From Halorhabdus sp. BNX81 (GTDB taxonomy: Archaea > Halobacteriota > Halobacteria > Halobacteriales > Haloarculaceae), in assembly GCF_029229925.1 (NCBI RefSeq), contig NZ_CP107254.1, positions 2,108,001 through 2,172,000 on the forward strand: a DNA stretch of 64,000 bases. The letters run 5' to 3'. Below are positions 1 to 8,499 of this stretch, piece by piece (position 1 is the stretch's first letter; each line of letters starts with the position of its first letter). The notes below the pieces were generated by a model. It was not told where the DNA came from. It worked only from the letters and a program-made list of their open reading frames with translations, and searched no databases. The position numbers were made by a program, and so were the translations under genes.

Positions 1-234
1 GGCGACGAATTGATCGACGTGATCGACACGCTGGTCGGGGACGCCCTCGACGACCTCGAACCCGTCGAGGCCGGGATGGCCAGCGAAAAAGCCAAAGTGA
101 CGGTCTTCGGGACGGATCGAACCGAAACGCTTGCAAGCACCGCCAACGCCGTCGTCTCGATGGGCGGCGCGCTCGCCGGCATGTTCACCTTTGCGGTCGT
201 CACGATCAGTCTCCTGCTGTTCCTCCTGACGTGA
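1..234 (+). CDS. C-terminal end of a membrane-anchored protein (partial)
   Basis: The reading frame is open from the first base, so only the last 77 residues are seen and the true start lies outside the window. The visible part is acidic and soluble-looking for about 50 residues and ends in one hydrophobic segment (roughly the last 25 residues, ALAGMFTFAVVTISLLLFLL) followed directly by the stop. That suggests a tail-anchored protein or the last helix of a larger membrane protein. I do not recognise the family. The tRNA-Ser gene follows on the opposite strand. Confidence 0.6.
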   Translation, partial: GDELIDVIDTLVGDALDDLEPVEAGMASEKAKVTVFGTDRTETLASTANAVVSMGGALAGMFTFAVVTISLLLFLLT

Positions 235-275
235 GCGACGGAGCGCTTCGCTCGGCAGGTTGTGGCGAGAAAAAC

Positions 276-359
276 GCCGAGGGAGCGATTTGAACGCTCG
301 AGTCCGTGAGGACACCTGCTCTCGAGGCAGGCGCCTTGGCCAGGCTAGGCTACCTCGGC
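276..359 (-). tRNA. tRNA-Ser (anticodon CGA)
   Basis: Read on the minus strand this is an 84-nt cloverleaf. The acceptor strands GCCGAGG and CCTCGGC pair at the two ends, the anticodon stem CCTGC/GCAGG encloses the loop CTCGAGA (anticodon CGA), and the T-arm contains GTTCAAATC. A long variable arm (GTCCTCACGGAC region) is typical of serine tRNAs. CCA is not encoded. Confidence 0.93.
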
Positions 360-485
360 TTACCCTCCGGTAGTTCGGGTCCGTGTTTATCGGTTTCGAT
401 CTGGACGCACCACGGCAGGCCGCCGCCGGCGATCCCGACAGGCCCCACCACGAAAACTAAGGGCGCGTGGAGCGATCATCGGTCC

Positions 486-1433
486 ATGGATGTCTCCGAG
501 GCGAGCGATACGTGTACCCGGCTGCTGGACGAACTCGAATCGGCGATCATCACCGATCAGGAGTTCCTCGAAACGGTCTTTCTCGGCGTGCTCGGTCGCG
601 GGCACGTCCTGCTCGAAGACGTGCCCGGCACGGGCAAGACGCTGACTGCCCGAAGTCTCGCGGAGGCGCTCGGCCTCTCCTTTTCGCGCGTCCAGTTCAC
701 CCCGGACCTGCTCCCGACTGACGTCACCGGGACTCACATCTACAACGAGCGCGATCGGACCTTCGAGTTCAGCGAAGGCCCGATCTTCGCCAACGTCGTC
801 CTGGCCGACGAGATCAACCGTGCCCCGCCGAAAACCCAGTCGGCGCTGCTGGAAGCCATGGAGGAGGGACAGGTCACCGCCGGCGGCGACACCTACCAAC
901 TCCCGGATCCGTTCTTCGTCATCGCGACCCAGAACCCCGTCGAGATGGAAGGAACCTTCGAGTTGCCCGAAGCCCAGGTGGACCGCTTTGCGATCAAAGC
1001 GACGATGGGCTACCCCGAACTCGACGGCGAAGTCGAACTCCTCCGACGACGGGCCGGTCGCGACGACCAGAGCCCCTCGGTCGAGACGGTGCTCGACGCC
1101 GAATCGGTAACGGCGCTCCGGCAGGTTCCCGAAACGATCCGGGTCGAGGAGGACTTGCTGGAATACATGGCGGAAATCACGCGGGCGACACGCGAACACC
1201 GCCACGTCGAGGTCGGCGTCTCGCCGCGTGGCACCCAGCGGTTGTTCGAGATCGTGCGGGCGCGAGCGACGATTTCGGGCCGGGAGTACGTCACGCCGGA
1301 CGACGTCAAGCGGGTCGCCCGGCCGGCACTGGCCCACCGGCTAGTACTCACGCCCGACGCCAGAGTCGACGAAGTGCCCAAAACAGCCGTGATCGACCGG
1401 GTTCTCGAAGACGTTCCCGTCCCGACGGTCTGA
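486..1433 (+). CDS. MoxR family AAA+ ATPase
   Basis: A 315-residue AAA+ ATPase of the MoxR/RavA type, a family thought to act as chaperones that remodel or load partner proteins, often ones with VWA/DUF58 domains. Visible motifs: Walker A GTGKT (about residues 48-52), Walker B VLADEI (about 105-110), sensor 1 ATQNP (about 147-151) and SPRG in the lid domain. The frame is open upstream to about 306, but that part crosses the tRNA-Ser gene, so the ATG at 486 is preferred. An AT-richer stretch at about 450-460 could be its promoter. It lies next to, and convergent with, the DUF58/DUF4129 cassette, the classic MoxR neighbourhood. Confidence 0.92.
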   Translation: MDVSEASDTCTRLLDELESAIITDQEFLETVFLGVLGRGHVLLEDVPGTGKTLTARSLAEALGLSFSRVQFTPDLLPTDVTGTHIYNERDRTFEFSEGPIFANVVLADEINRAPPKTQSALLEAMEEGQVTAGGDTYQLPDPFFVIATQNPVEMEGTFELPEAQVDRFAIKATMGYPELDGEVELLRRRAGRDDQSPSVETVLDAESVTALRQVPETIRVEEDLLEYMAEITRATREHRHVEVGVSPRGTQRLFEIVRARATISGREYVTPDDVKRVARPALAHRLVLTPDARVDEVPKTAVIDRVLEDVPVPTV

Positions 1434-1434
1434 C

Positions 1435-1935
1435 TCAGGCACGCATCGCGAGCAACACCAGCCCACCGCCCCCGAGGAAGGCGACGAGCGCGACGAGGGG
1501 CTGACCGCCGGTCGAGACCAGAAACGTCCCGTAGACGAGCACCATGGCGACCGCGCCGACGAACGTCGAGCCAGCCCCATGGATGACGATCGAGCGGACC
1601 ATCGTGGCATCGGATCCGAGTTGGCGGGTCACGTTGATCGATTGCTCGCCGATATCCCACCCCAGGACGGCCCCGAGAATCCCGACGAGCAACAGCCCCG
1701 GCGAGAGCGAGGCCGCGCCGGCGAATACGACCGCGGCGAACTGCAAGAGGGCACCGAGCCCGAGTACGCGCTGGGAGCCGCGTGCGGTCCCGACGACGGC
1801 GATCAGGCCACCGGCGAACGCAAGCAGACCGGCAGACGGAACGAGGGACAGGGCCAGGGCGGCGATTGTGACCGCCCCGCCGGTCAACAGAAGGGCAAAC
1901 CGGGGTGGGCGGATCGCTTCATCCATCACGACCAC
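1435..1935 (-). CDS. Small multi-pass membrane protein of the MoxR/DUF58 locus (copy 1)
   Basis: A 166-residue hydrophobic protein with about five predicted helices and hardly any soluble part (for example FALLLTGGAVTIAALALSLV near the N-terminus). It resembles the small membrane protein that haloarchaea often encode downstream of DUF58 genes (I think DUF7519, but this is from memory). Its start overlaps the end of the DUF58 gene; an ATG at 1926 (TGATG overlap) is an equally good start. A paralogue of identical length lies at 5151-5651. It ends 1 bp from the convergent MoxR gene. The function is unknown; it probably works with DUF58 and DUF4129 in one membrane complex. Confidence 0.8.
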   Translation of the reverse strand: MVVMDEAIRPPRFALLLTGGAVTIAALALSLVPSAGLLAFAGGLIAVVGTARGSQRVLGLGALLQFAAVVFAGAASLSPGLLLVGILGAVLGWDIGEQSINVTRQLGSDATMVRSIVIHGAGSTFVGAVAMVLVYGTFLVSTGGQPLVALVAFLGGGGLVLLAMRA

Positions 1936-3848
1936 CGCCGTCCAGCGTTCGTCAGCGCAAGCGCGAGCGATTCGTCGCGGTCCCAGTCGACCACGCGAAC
2001 GTTGGCACCGCGAAGCTCCGAGAGCCGCTTGCGACGTTCGAGACGTGCGAGCGTCCGTCCCGGGGTCCCGCTGCCGGAGGAATCCGGACTGATGATCGTT
2101 ACCGGGTGCCCGCTCGCCTGGAGCTGTCGAACGACCCCGACGACCTCGTCGTCGACCAGCGGCGAAAACACGAGCAGCTGACTGTCAGACGGCAGTCGCT
2201 TTCGGAGCGCGGGCAGATTGATACGCTGGTAATACGGGAGCGTCGGCGGCGACGGGGCGAAGGCCTCGTCGGTCGCGAGTATGTCATGGAGGCGCGCGAG
2301 GTGCGTGTGACCGGCCCCCGGTGAGAGCCAGCACTGCCGGGGCGACAGGGCGGCAAGTCCGACCCGGTCGTCGGCAGCCAGCAGCGCCGACGCGAGTTTC
2401 GCAGCGGCGAGGACGCTCCGGTCGACAGCCGACGGCGAATCGTCGTCGCTGGCGACGTAGGCCTCCCGACGGGCATCGATAACCAACACGACCGTCGCCG
2501 CACGCTCCTCGTGGAACTGCAGCGTCGCCAGGCCCTCGCCACGGGCGGCCCGGCTCCAGTCGATGCGTGTCAGTGGATCGCCGCTGCGGTACTCCCGGAC
2601 CGAGTGAAACTCCAGACCGCTCCCGGCAGAGTCAGTCAGGACGCGGCCGACGTGCATCGAGGCGTGCTTGCGAAGCGGGACCGACAGATCCAGCGCCGAG
2701 GCGACGTCGTACGTAACCGATTGATCGCCGTCGACGTCGGTTTCCGCGACCCGTTCGAGCGTGCCCGGGAGGTTGCGCGAGACGAGAAACGCATCCTCGA
2801 AGGTGTGGTTCCCACGCACGCCACTGAGCGTGTAGGTGTATTCCATCGTCGCGCCGGGCCGGAGTGCGGTCCCGTGGCGGGGACTGTTGTCCTCGACAGT
2901 GAGGTCGGCGGGCACACCATCGACAATCCGAAGATCGGGGATGAGTTGCTCGCCGACGTTCTCGACTTCGACGGTGACGGACACGGAATCGCCGGGATGG
3001 GGATCGGTCGGCTGGATATCCCGGTCGATCCGAACCTCCGTCGAGGGCGACGAGCCGGCGACTGCATAGGCACCGAGGCCCGACAGGACAGCCCCACACA
3101 GGACCAGTCCGGGCTGGCTGAGGAGCACACCGAAGCCGACCGTCGTCAACGCCAGTGCCGTCAGTCCGTGCCACCGATCGGTCGCATGATCGCCCGGCTC
3201 CGTCGGCTCCCGGTCTTCGGATCTGTCCGGAATCTCGCCCCAGGAGACCTCCTCGCCGGCGAGACCCGCGAGTTGCTCGATCGCACTGACGATCCGACGC
3301 TGGAGCACCGGCGTCCCACTGACGAACGACGACACGCGATCGCGAACGCTGGTTCGTTGCCCCGAAAACAGCGCGACTGCGTCGGCGTCGTCGCTCCACG
3401 TGCCGGCCTGGAGTTGTTCGTCGACGTCCGCCCCATCCCCCTCGAACACAGCCTCGGCAACCGCCCGAATACGATCCTTGGAGGTACTCTTGACCTGCAG
3501 TCGGCCCATGGCGTTCTCCGCATTCTTGATGAGCATCTCGTCGAAGTCATCCCCCGGCACCGAGACCGTCGTCCGGCGTTCGACAGGCGGGGTCTCGGCG
3601 GTATCAACCGACGAAAGTGCGCGCTTGAACCACCGACGGGCAGCGAAGAACAGCAACGCCGCCCCGATGGCCATCACGACGAGATACTCCATCGAGAGCC
3701 CGCTCCCGACCCCCGGTGCGATCAACACCACGAAGCCGGCGGCAACCGCGAACACGCCGAAGACGCTCAGAAACCGCCGCAGCCCGACCGCCGAGGCCTC
3801 GTCAGTCTCGTCGTCGGGACGGCGGGACCGGGCGCGCATCCGGCTCAC
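1926..3848 (-). CDS. DUF58 domain membrane protein (copy 1)
   Basis: A 640-residue protein. It has two N-terminal membrane helices (about residues 22-75), a second helix pair (about 225-265), a DUF11/CARDB-like segment (about 275-380, with VSVTVEVENVG), and then the DUF58 domain with its hallmark GDPLTRIDWSRAARG followed by a VWA-like fold (VVLVIDARREAYV). DUF58 proteins are usual MoxR partners, probably at the cell envelope; the exact role is unknown. Translation probably begins at GTG (3848), whose GTGA overlaps the stop of the upstream DUF4129 gene; ATG at 3839 is the alternative. The equal-length paralogue is at 5642-7564. Confidence 0.88.
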   Translation of the reverse strand: MSRMRARSRRPDDETDEASAVGLRRFLSVFGVFAVAAGFVVLIAPGVGSGLSMEYLVVMAIGAALLFFAARRWFKRALSSVDTAETPPVERRTTVSVPGDDFDEMLIKNAENAMGRLQVKSTSKDRIRAVAEAVFEGDGADVDEQLQAGTWSDDADAVALFSGQRTSVRDRVSSFVSGTPVLQRRIVSAIEQLAGLAGEEVSWGEIPDRSEDREPTEPGDHATDRWHGLTALALTTVGFGVLLSQPGLVLCGAVLSGLGAYAVAGSSPSTEVRIDRDIQPTDPHPGDSVSVTVEVENVGEQLIPDLRIVDGVPADLTVEDNSPRHGTALRPGATMEYTYTLSGVRGNHTFEDAFLVSRNLPGTLERVAETDVDGDQSVTYDVASALDLSVPLRKHASMHVGRVLTDSAGSGLEFHSVREYRSGDPLTRIDWSRAARGEGLATLQFHEERAATVVLVIDARREAYVASDDDSPSAVDRSVLAAAKLASALLAADDRVGLAALSPRQCWLSPGAGHTHLARLHDILATDEAFAPSPPTLPYYQRINLPALRKRLPSDSQLLVFSPLVDDEVVGVVRQLQASGHPVTIISPDSSGSGTPGRTLARLERRKRLSELRGANVRVVDWDRDESLALALTNAGRRWS

Positions 3849-4750
3849 GTCTCATCACCAGCATAGGTCGACTCGATCCGCCGCAAGGCTTCGGTCGCCT
3901 GGCGTTCACGCTCCTCGGAGACGGACGCGTCGCCGTATCGAACGTCCTCGAACAGCCGTGTGAGTTCCTCGACGTCCCGGGGTTTCATCCCGGCCTCGAT
4001 CGCCGCCTCGGCGAACTCGCCGGGCGTCGTGGACTGCCGGTTCGGGACCGCAAGCGCCGCAGTCATATCCACCCAGGCGCGGTAGACCACATTCGAAGTC
4101 GACGCTGTCCCGTCGGCGAGTTGGTCGGCCGCACGGCCGGCCGCGGCACCGACAGGCGTCAGTGTCTCCGGCGTGACGTCGTCGTCTTCGGATTCGGCTT
4201 CCGGTTCGGCGGGAGTCTCATCGGTCGACAGTCCGAACAGAACGACGAGCGCGAGCAACGCGACAAGCCCGATTGACCCCAACAGGAACGGCGACGGCGG
4301 CGCGGACTCGATAGCTTGGGGCCCAAACCCGCCAGCGCCACCCGGGATGCCAATACCAGTGTCCTCTGCGAACCCGAAATCGCCGCCCTCGCCACTCAGC
4401 GCCGAAATCACCTCCATGAACAGCCAGAAGGCGAGACCGGCCAGGACGACGGCAGAGACGATCGTGATGAGATCACGAACGCTGAGAACGTAGACGGCCA
4501 CGGCCGTAGTGAGCACGAACAGTCCCAGGAACAGGATCTGCACGACCGGACCCACATCGGGGAGCGGCGACGAATCGATATCCTGCGGGTCGTCGGCCTG
4601 AAACAGGGTCGTGGAGTTCCCCTCGATGGAAAGCAGACTTCCCCCACCCTGCGCGGCAGGGCTGGTCAGCGTCCCGGCGGCGAACGCGAGCGCGAGCGCG
4701 CCAACGACGCCCACCATTACGACACCTACCGTCCGACGATCGACTTGCAC
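3845..4750 (-). CDS. DUF4129 domain membrane protein (copy 1)
   Basis: A 301-residue protein with an N-terminal hydrophobic segment, about three further helices in the first 180 residues, an acidic linker, and a C-terminal DUF4129 domain (about residues 225-295; AWVDMTAALAVPNRQSTTPG and EELTRLFEDVRYGDASVSE). DUF4129 is common in MoxR-DUF58-transglutaminase loci. It is the first gene of the minus-strand cassette and overlaps the DUF58 gene by 4 bp, so the two are translationally coupled. The start appears to be GTG. No transglutaminase-like gene, often present in such loci, is seen here. Confidence 0.85.
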   Translation of the reverse strand: MQVDRRTVGVVMVGVVGALALAFAAGTLTSPAAQGGGSLLSIEGNSTTLFQADDPQDIDSSPLPDVGPVVQILFLGLFVLTTAVAVYVLSVRDLITIVSAVVLAGLAFWLFMEVISALSGEGGDFGFAEDTGIGIPGGAGGFGPQAIESAPPSPFLLGSIGLVALLALVVLFGLSTDETPAEPEAESEDDDVTPETLTPVGAAAGRAADQLADGTASTSNVVYRAWVDMTAALAVPNRQSTTPGEFAEAAIEAGMKPRDVEELTRLFEDVRYGDASVSEERERQATEALRRIESTYAGDET

Positions 4751-4896
4751 TATCGGGGGCTAATCGATCGATCAATGTGAGTGTTGTCCCCATGCGAATA
4801 GCGCCCGCTATCGAAGCCACCCCACCAGCCACGCGGAAGGAACGACTGGGCTGGTACGCCACAAGAGAATAAATACGATCACGCCGAAAGACACGT

Positions 4897-5133
4897 ATGA
4901 GTGAATCAGGACGCGAAACAGAATATACCGTCGAGGCGGTGACGGACATCTTCAGCGACCGGAGAGATTACGCCGAACCGCTGACGGCAAGCGAGGTCGC
5001 CGACACGCTGGGCTGTTCGCGCCGGACAGCACTGAACAAATTACACGAACTAGAGGAGACGACGGATCTGACGTCGAAGAAAGTCGGCGGGCGCTCTCGC
5101 GTATGGTGGATTCCCGTCCACGTCGACGGGTGA
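4897..5133 (+). CDS. Small winged-helix/HTH protein
   Basis: A 78-residue acidic protein with a clear HTH (about residues 27-55: LTASEVADTLGCSRRTALNKL) and a short basic wing (VGGRSRVWWI). It has the size of a stand-alone DNA-binding domain. An AT-rich promoter-like stretch (GAATAAATACG, about 4868-4878) lies just upstream, giving a short leader. It sits between the two copies of the DUF58 cassette, divergent from copy 1 and convergent with copy 2, so it may regulate one or both; that role is inferred from position only. Confidence 0.75.
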   Translation: MSESGRETEYTVEAVTDIFSDRRDYAEPLTASEVADTLGCSRRTALNKLHELEETTDLTSKKVGGRSRVWWIPVHVDG

Positions 5134-5150
5134 GATCACTGCGTCGCGTC

Positions 5151-5651
5151 TCAGAGGCGCGTCCCCGCCAGGACGGCCACGCCACCCCCCAACAGGAGGA
5201 CGAGCGCGAGCAGGGGGCGACCGCCACCGGCCAGTTGATAGAGGCTGGAGATGCCGCCAAAGAGGAGGGTTCCGACGAGTACTGTCCCGGCTGCATGGAC
5301 CACCAGCGGACGCGTCCCGCTGGCTGTCGTCCGTAACTGTTCGGCGACGGTGATCGCCTGTTCGCCGAAATCCCAGCTGAGAACGACCGCGAGCGACGCG
5401 GCGAGGACGAGTGCGATCCCAAGCCCGCCGAGGGCAGCCACGATCACAGCGCCGAACTGGACGGCGACGCCGATCCCGAGGGTGGCCCGTGATCCCCGCC
5501 GGACCCCCACGATCACCCCCACGCTACCGACGACGGCCGCCAGTCCCGCGACCGGGACGGGACTCGTGGTCACGACGACGAGGATCCCAGCCGCGACGGC
5601 CGGGACGCTCAGCCGCCGGGTCGGCGTGGCCGGCCCCGCCATCACGACCAC
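5151..5651 (-). CDS. Small multi-pass membrane protein of the MoxR/DUF58 locus (copy 2)
   Basis: A 166-residue hydrophobic protein, the same length as the copy at 1435-1935 and with the same pattern: an N-terminal MVVM, about five helices, and a motif VLSWDFGEQAI that matches VLGWDIGEQSI of copy 1. It overlaps the end of the DUF58 gene and closes the second cassette. The function is unknown; it is probably a membrane partner of DUF58/DUF4129. Confidence 0.8.
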   Translation of the reverse strand: MVVMAGPATPTRRLSVPAVAAGILVVVTTSPVPVAGLAAVVGSVGVIVGVRRGSRATLGIGVAVQFGAVIVAALGGLGIALVLAASLAVVLSWDFGEQAITVAEQLRTTASGTRPLVVHAAGTVLVGTLLFGGISSLYQLAGGGRPLLALVLLLGGGVAVLAGTRL

Positions 5652-7564
5652 CTCCGGCCGGCCGCCGTCAGGGCCAGCGCGAGCGGTTCGGACTCATTCC
5701 AGTCGACGACGCGAACGTCGGCCTCGCGCAGACGCGAGAGGCGCAAGCCGCGTTCGATCCGGGCCAGCGTCCCGCCCGGCGTTCGCCCGCCCGTCGGGTT
5801 CGGGCTGATCACCGTCGTCGGATGGCCGCTCGCCTGGAGTCGACGCACGATATCGACGAGTTCGTCATCACAGACCGGCGAGAACACCAGCAGCTGGGCG
5901 ACGCTCGGGAGTCGCTTCCGGATCGATTGCAGCCGGATCGCCGGCTTGAACGACTGGTCCGGCGGCCGCGGGCCGAACGCCTCCGCGTTCGCGAGCACCT
6001 CATGAATCCGTGTCCGGTGGGTGTGCCCGGAACTCGGTGCCACCCAGCACTGGCGGGGGGACAGCGCCCCCAGACCAACCCGGTCGTCGGCATCGAGCAA
6101 CGCCGACGCGACTTCCGCCGCCGCGAGAACGCTCCGATCGACGGCTGACGGGGCGTCCGCGTCCGAAGCGACGTAGGCTTCCGCCCGAGTATCGACCAGC
6201 ATGACGACTGTCGCCGATCGCTCCTCACGGAACAGTAGCGTCGCCAGTTCCTCACCGCGGGCCGCCCGACTCCAGTCGATCCGGTTGAGCGGATCGCCGG
6301 TCCGGTACTCCCGCACCGAGTGGAGTTCGATACCGCTGCCGCCGACGTCGGTGAGTACCCGCCCGACGCTTCGGGAGGTCTGTTTGCGCAACGGAACCGA
6401 GCGATCCATGGCCGCCGTCACGTCGTAGGTGACGGACGCGTCGCCCGCGGCAGTGACGTCCGCGACGCGTTCGAAGGTCCCCGAGAGGTTCCGGGTGACG
6501 AGAGACACGGCACCGAACTCGTAATGCCCCCGAACCGCCTCGACCCGGTAGGCGTACGTCGCCGTCGCGCCCGGTCGGAGCGCAGTCCCGTGGCGCGGCG
6601 AGCCGTCCGTGACGGAAAGGCCGTCCGGGACGCGATCGATAACCCGGAGGTCGGGCACGAACTGATCGCTCTCGTTTTCGACCTCCACGGTCACCCGGAC
6701 AGTCTCACCCGGCGTCGGCTCGACGGGTTCGATCGAACGGGAGAGCCGAATCGAAGCCGTCGGTGGCGATCCCGCCGCGGCATAGACGCCAACGCCGCCG
6801 AACAGTGCGCCCGCGAGCAGCAGGGCCGCCGAGCCGAACACGACGCCCACGCCGACGGCCGTCAGCGCCATCGGCTTGAGTATTCGAAAGCGGGCGGTCG
6901 GCCCCAAGCCGGGTTCCGAGGGGATGATCGTCGATGTCTCCGCCGGTTCGTCGAGTTCGACCGACGCGCTCTCGCCATCGTAACGCGCCGCGAGTTCCGC
7001 GACGGCGGCGTTGACGCGACGCTGAAACGTCGTCTGTCCGGTTCTGGCGGCTGCCAGCCGGTCCGTTAGGCCCGCCGCAGTCTCGCTGTCGCCGTCCGCC
7101 AGCAGCGCCCCAGCCGCGTCGTCGCTCCAGAAGCTGTCGACCGACTCCGTCTCGGAGTTGCCACGCTCGCGGTCGCGGATCCGCTCAGCGACCGATTGCA
7201 GGCGATCGACGACCGCCTGTCTGGCTCGCAACCGCGTGATCGAAGCGACACGCCGATCGGCGATCGTCCGATCGAACGCCCCGCCCGGAATGGAGATCGG
7301 CGTGCGATCCTCGACTGCCGGTGGCGTCGCCGATTCGATCGGCGTGAGCACGAGTCCGATCCAGTACCGCAGACTGGCCGCCAGGATGACGACGCCCAGT
7401 AGCGTCACGAACCCGTATCCGAGTCCCGTCTCCGACGCGAGCGACGGTCGGACGATCGTCACGACACCGCCGAGGACCGCAAGCAGGCCGATCACACCCA
7501 GAACGCGCCCGATGCCCGGAGCGTGTCCGGTGTTTTCGACACCCGCCCCGTCGGCAGCGGTCAC
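5642..7564 (-). CDS. DUF58 domain membrane protein (copy 2)
   Basis: A 640-residue paralogue of the protein at 1926-3848, same length and layout: an N-terminal helix pair, a second helix pair at about 225-265, a CARDB-like region (VRVTVEVENESDQFVPDLRV) and DUF58 with GDPLNRIDWSRAARG followed by a VWA-like core (VVMLVDTRAEAYV). The start is GTG at 7564, overlapping the stop of the DUF4129 gene as GTGA, exactly as in copy 1. Retention of all motifs argues that both copies work. Confidence 0.88.
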   Translation of the reverse strand: MTAADGAGVENTGHAPGIGRVLGVIGLLAVLGGVVTIVRPSLASETGLGYGFVTLLGVVILAASLRYWIGLVLTPIESATPPAVEDRTPISIPGGAFDRTIADRRVASITRLRARQAVVDRLQSVAERIRDRERGNSETESVDSFWSDDAAGALLADGDSETAAGLTDRLAAARTGQTTFQRRVNAAVAELAARYDGESASVELDEPAETSTIIPSEPGLGPTARFRILKPMALTAVGVGVVFGSAALLLAGALFGGVGVYAAAGSPPTASIRLSRSIEPVEPTPGETVRVTVEVENESDQFVPDLRVIDRVPDGLSVTDGSPRHGTALRPGATATYAYRVEAVRGHYEFGAVSLVTRNLSGTFERVADVTAAGDASVTYDVTAAMDRSVPLRKQTSRSVGRVLTDVGGSGIELHSVREYRTGDPLNRIDWSRAARGEELATLLFREERSATVVMLVDTRAEAYVASDADAPSAVDRSVLAAAEVASALLDADDRVGLGALSPRQCWVAPSSGHTHRTRIHEVLANAEAFGPRPPDQSFKPAIRLQSIRKRLPSVAQLLVFSPVCDDELVDIVRRLQASGHPTTVISPNPTGGRTPGGTLARIERGLRLSRLREADVRVVDWNESEPLALALTAAGRRWS

Positions 7565-8466
7565 GACTGCTCACCCGCGTAGGTCGCCTCGATACGTTCC
7601 AATGCCGCCCGAGCGCGTTCGGCCCGCGCTTGAGAGACCGACGCGTCGCCGTAGCGCACGTCCTCGAACAGCCGGGTGAGTTCACGAACGTGCTCGGGAT
7701 CCATGCCCGCATCGACGGCCGCATCGGCGAACTCACCGGACGTCGTCGTTTCCGGATCCGCGACCGCGAGGGCGTCGGTCATCTCGATCCAGGCCTCGTA
7801 GACGGCATTGTCCGCTGTACTCTCCGAGGCCGCGATGCCGGCGGCGGCACGACCGGCTGCCTCACCCAGCGAAACAAGTCGCTGCTCGCCCGCTGATTCG
7901 TCCGCATCGTCCGCCGGGATATCGATGGCCGTCTCGTCGCCCGAGCGTGCGAACAGGACGCCGACCGTGACCAGTATCACGAGTATCCCCGCACCGAGCA
8001 AATACGGTGAGAGGCCGCCGCTTCCCGGTGGCGCTGATTCGCCGGTCGACAGCGACATCCCGGTCTCGTTAGCGACGGTTCCGTTCATCGAAAAGATCGT
8101 GCCACCCATCCCGACGTTGCCCATGAGCAATCCGATGACCGCGCCGGGTATCACCACTGCCAGAGCCCCCAATACGATACGGACGAGTTCCTCCGTATCG
8201 AGGAGTAGCAAGCTGGCCAACAAAAACACCACCGCTGAGACAGCCAACGCGGTCCAGAGCACGTCGAGATACAGCGACGGGATCGGTAGATCGAGTGTCC
8301 CGCTGAAGAGTTCACCTTGCGGGTGCTCCCCCGACCCGAGATTGATCCACCCCGCCGAAGCTTCCTCCCCTGCCGGATCCGTCAGCATCGCTGCCGAAAC
8401 CACCAGCGCAAGGACGCCGATCAATCCGACGACGAAGACGGCAACCGTGCGGCGATCAGCCCGCAT
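7561..8466 (-). CDS. DUF4129 domain membrane protein (copy 2)
   Basis: Starting at ATG 8466 gives 301 residues, the same length as copy 1, and aligns MRADRRTVAVF with MQVDRRTVGVV; an in-frame upstream ATG (8481) would add five residues. It has an N-terminal hydrophobic segment, three more helices, and a C-terminal DUF4129 domain containing EAWIEMTDALAVADPETTTSG and the block LTRLFEDVRYGDASVS, which is identical in both paralogues. It overlaps the downstream DUF58 gene by 4 bp. Confidence 0.85.
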   Translation of the reverse strand: MRADRRTVAVFVVGLIGVLALVVSAAMLTDPAGEEASAGWINLGSGEHPQGELFSGTLDLPIPSLYLDVLWTALAVSAVVFLLASLLLLDTEELVRIVLGALAVVIPGAVIGLLMGNVGMGGTIFSMNGTVANETGMSLSTGESAPPGSGGLSPYLLGAGILVILVTVGVLFARSGDETAIDIPADDADESAGEQRLVSLGEAAGRAAAGIAASESTADNAVYEAWIEMTDALAVADPETTTSGEFADAAVDAGMDPEHVRELTRLFEDVRYGDASVSQARAERARAALERIEATYAGEQS

Positions 8467-8499
8467 TGTACGGATGTTCAAATCGGACGGCCATGAGTG

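Noticed and set aside
306-485. N-terminal extension of MoxR
   Set aside because: It overlaps the tRNA-Ser gene and is not part of the MoxR family; ATG 486 fits better.
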